In this document: in pieces, positions 5,344 to 6,251 of the stretch
How the letters are laid out: every line of letters starts with the position of its first letter
Numbering within the stretch: the first letter of the stretch is position 1
From: JAVBLG01 sp031553655
GTDB lineage: Bacteria; Desulfobacterota; Desulfovibrionia; Desulfovibrionales; Desulfovibrionaceae
DNA length: 6,251 bases
Direction: 5' to 3'
Assembly (NCBI GenBank): GCA_031553655.1
Contig: JAVBLG010000089.1
Span: 1 to 6,251 of the forward strand
Notes under the pieces: model-generated
Database searches by the model: none
The model's input: the letters and a program-made list of their open reading frames with translations, nothing else
What the model was told of the DNA's origin: nothing
Translations under genes and position numbers: made by a program

Positions 5344-6251
5344 CTAAAACTTGTACTGAGTGCTTTGCCGCCACGTATAGTAGGCCGGGTCACGGAAATC
5401 GTCAATGAGATGCGGCGTGAACTCAAGCCCGGTCAGGCTGAAGAACCGCTCCCAGCCGATGCGCTCGGCCCAGTCGCCCAGGCGCTCGTACTTTTTCGCG
5501 TTGGCCGCGTATACTTCCACGATGTGCCGCACGGTTTTGACCAGTGTGGGCCAGCGCGGCGTCTCGTTGGGAATGTAGGCCACAACGACCTTCGAAAACT
5601 TGGGCATGCTGATGCGGTTGGAAACCTTGCCGCCCACCATGATGGCCACGCCGTCGCCTTCTCCGTCGGAGATGGGGAGCGCCGGGCACATGGTGTAGCA
5701 GTTGCCGCAGTACATGCAGCGCTCGTTTTTGATGGCGATGGAGTTGACCTTTTTGTCATCCATATCCACCTTGGTCGGCCGCACGGCAGCCGTGGGGCAG
5801 GAGGCGACGGCCAGGGGACTTTCGCACAGCCTGTCGGCCCATTCGTGGTCGATCATGGGGGGCTTTCTGTGGATGCCCACCAGGCCGATGTCGGAACAGT
5901 GCACCGCGCCGCACATGTTGATGCAGCAGGCGAGGGCGATGCGCAGCGTGGCCGGAAGGCGCATGCTCTGGACATCCTGGAACATTTCGTCCATGACGGC
6001 TTTCACCGGGCCGGAGGCGTCCGTTGCCGGGGTGTGGCAGTGGACCCAGCCCTGGGTGTGCACGATGTTGCTGATGGAGGCGCCTGTGCCGCCAATGGGG
6101 AACTTGTTGGATCCGCCCTTGAACTTGCGCCCCGCAAGGTCCGCTTTCAGGGCTTTGAGCGTGTCCGCGGAATCGGTCATGAATTCCACGTTGTTTCTGG
6201 TGGTGAAACGCAAATACCCGCCGCAGTATTTGTCGGCGATGTCGCAGATTT
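5344..6251 (-). CDS. dsrB: Dissimilatory sulfite reductase beta subunit (partial, 5' end outside window)
   Basis: DsrB is the catalytic beta subunit of cytoplasmic DsrAB, which reduces sulfite with siroheme-[4Fe-4S] centres and DsrC as partner. The frame is open to the window edge, giving 301 complete codons. Measured against the 381-residue Desulfovibrio protein, about 80 N-terminal residues are missing. A TTG codon at 6213 (leucine in LRFTTRN) is internal and not the start. Visible motifs are the single Cys in GWVHCHTP and the ACCINMCGAVHC block, together the siroheme/[4Fe-4S] ligands (equivalent to Cys151, 188, 189 and 193 in Desulfovibrio DsrB). After these comes an inserted ferredoxin domain with ASCPTAAV and CMYCGNCYTMCP (equivalent to Cys231, 258, 261 and 264). 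The C-terminus, AYYTWRQSTQYKF, is typical of the family. All ligands are intact. dsrA is expected just upstream, outside the window. Family assignment is near certain. Confidence 0.98.
   Translation of the reverse strand, partial: ICDIADKYCGGYLRFTTRNNVEFMTDSADTLKALKADLAGRKFKGGSNKFPIGGTGASISNIVHTQGWVHCHTPATDASGPVKAVMDEMFQDVQSMRLPATLRIALACCINMCGAVHCSDIGLVGIHRKPPMIDHEWADRLCESPLAVASCPTAAVRPTKVDMDDKKVNSIAIKNERCMYCGNCYTMCPALPISDGEGDGVAIMVGGKVSNRISMPKFSKVVVAYIPNETPRWPTLVKTVRHIVEVYAANAKKYERLGDWAERIGWERFFSLTGLEFTPHLIDDFRDPAYYTWRQSTQYKF

Overview
The window is a piece of a sulfate- or sulfite-reducing deltaproteobacterial chromosome (Desulfobacterota), most likely a member of the Desulfovibrionaceae. 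The deciding evidence is at the right end: the C-terminal four fifths of the dissimilatory sulfite reductase beta subunit (DsrB), followed by dsrD and a CbiA/CobB-type a,c-diamide synthase. This dsrB-dsrD-cbiA order is known from Desulfovibrio. All protein genes and the single tRNA gene are on the minus strand, so transcription runs from high to low coordinates.

Region by region, in the direction of transcription. (1) 6251-5004: dsrB (its 5' end lies outside the window), a 106-bp spacer with two stem-loops, then dsrD. (2) 5003-4851: a pair of imperfect GC-rich repeats that can fold, then a very strong intrinsic terminator that closes the dsr transcript. (3) 4773-2328: the CbiA-type amidase and, 7 bp after it, a two-span membrane protein of unknown function. 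(4) 2327-2165: a 163-bp spacer containing an AT-rich dyad just upstream of the next gene. (5) 2164-699: a stand-alone receiver-domain response regulator that overlaps a YchJ-like SEC-C protein by 8 bp, then a 167-residue protein with two copies of a four-cysteine module. (6) 629-469: a complete tRNA-Ala(GGC) unit with a good sigma70-type promoter, encoded CCA and an intrinsic terminator. (7) 413-30: a small unrecognised ORF beyond the tRNA.

How the genes fit together: DsrB is part of the DsrAB enzyme that reduces sulfite, and DsrD is its small activator. The CbiA-family enzyme next to them is best read as a siroheme-modifying amidase (DsrN-like) that makes the amidated siroheme used by DsrAB, although a classical role in cobalamin synthesis cannot be excluded from sequence. 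The membrane protein may be co-transcribed with cbiA. The regulator, YchJ-like and double-cysteine genes look like a separate small unit with no obvious link to sulfite reduction. No insertion sequence, CRISPR array, integrase or toxin-antitoxin pair was seen. Most of the window is ordinary core genome. The least explained parts are the duplicated-cysteine protein, the membrane protein, the spacer insert in CbiA, and the folded non-coding segments on either side of dsrD.
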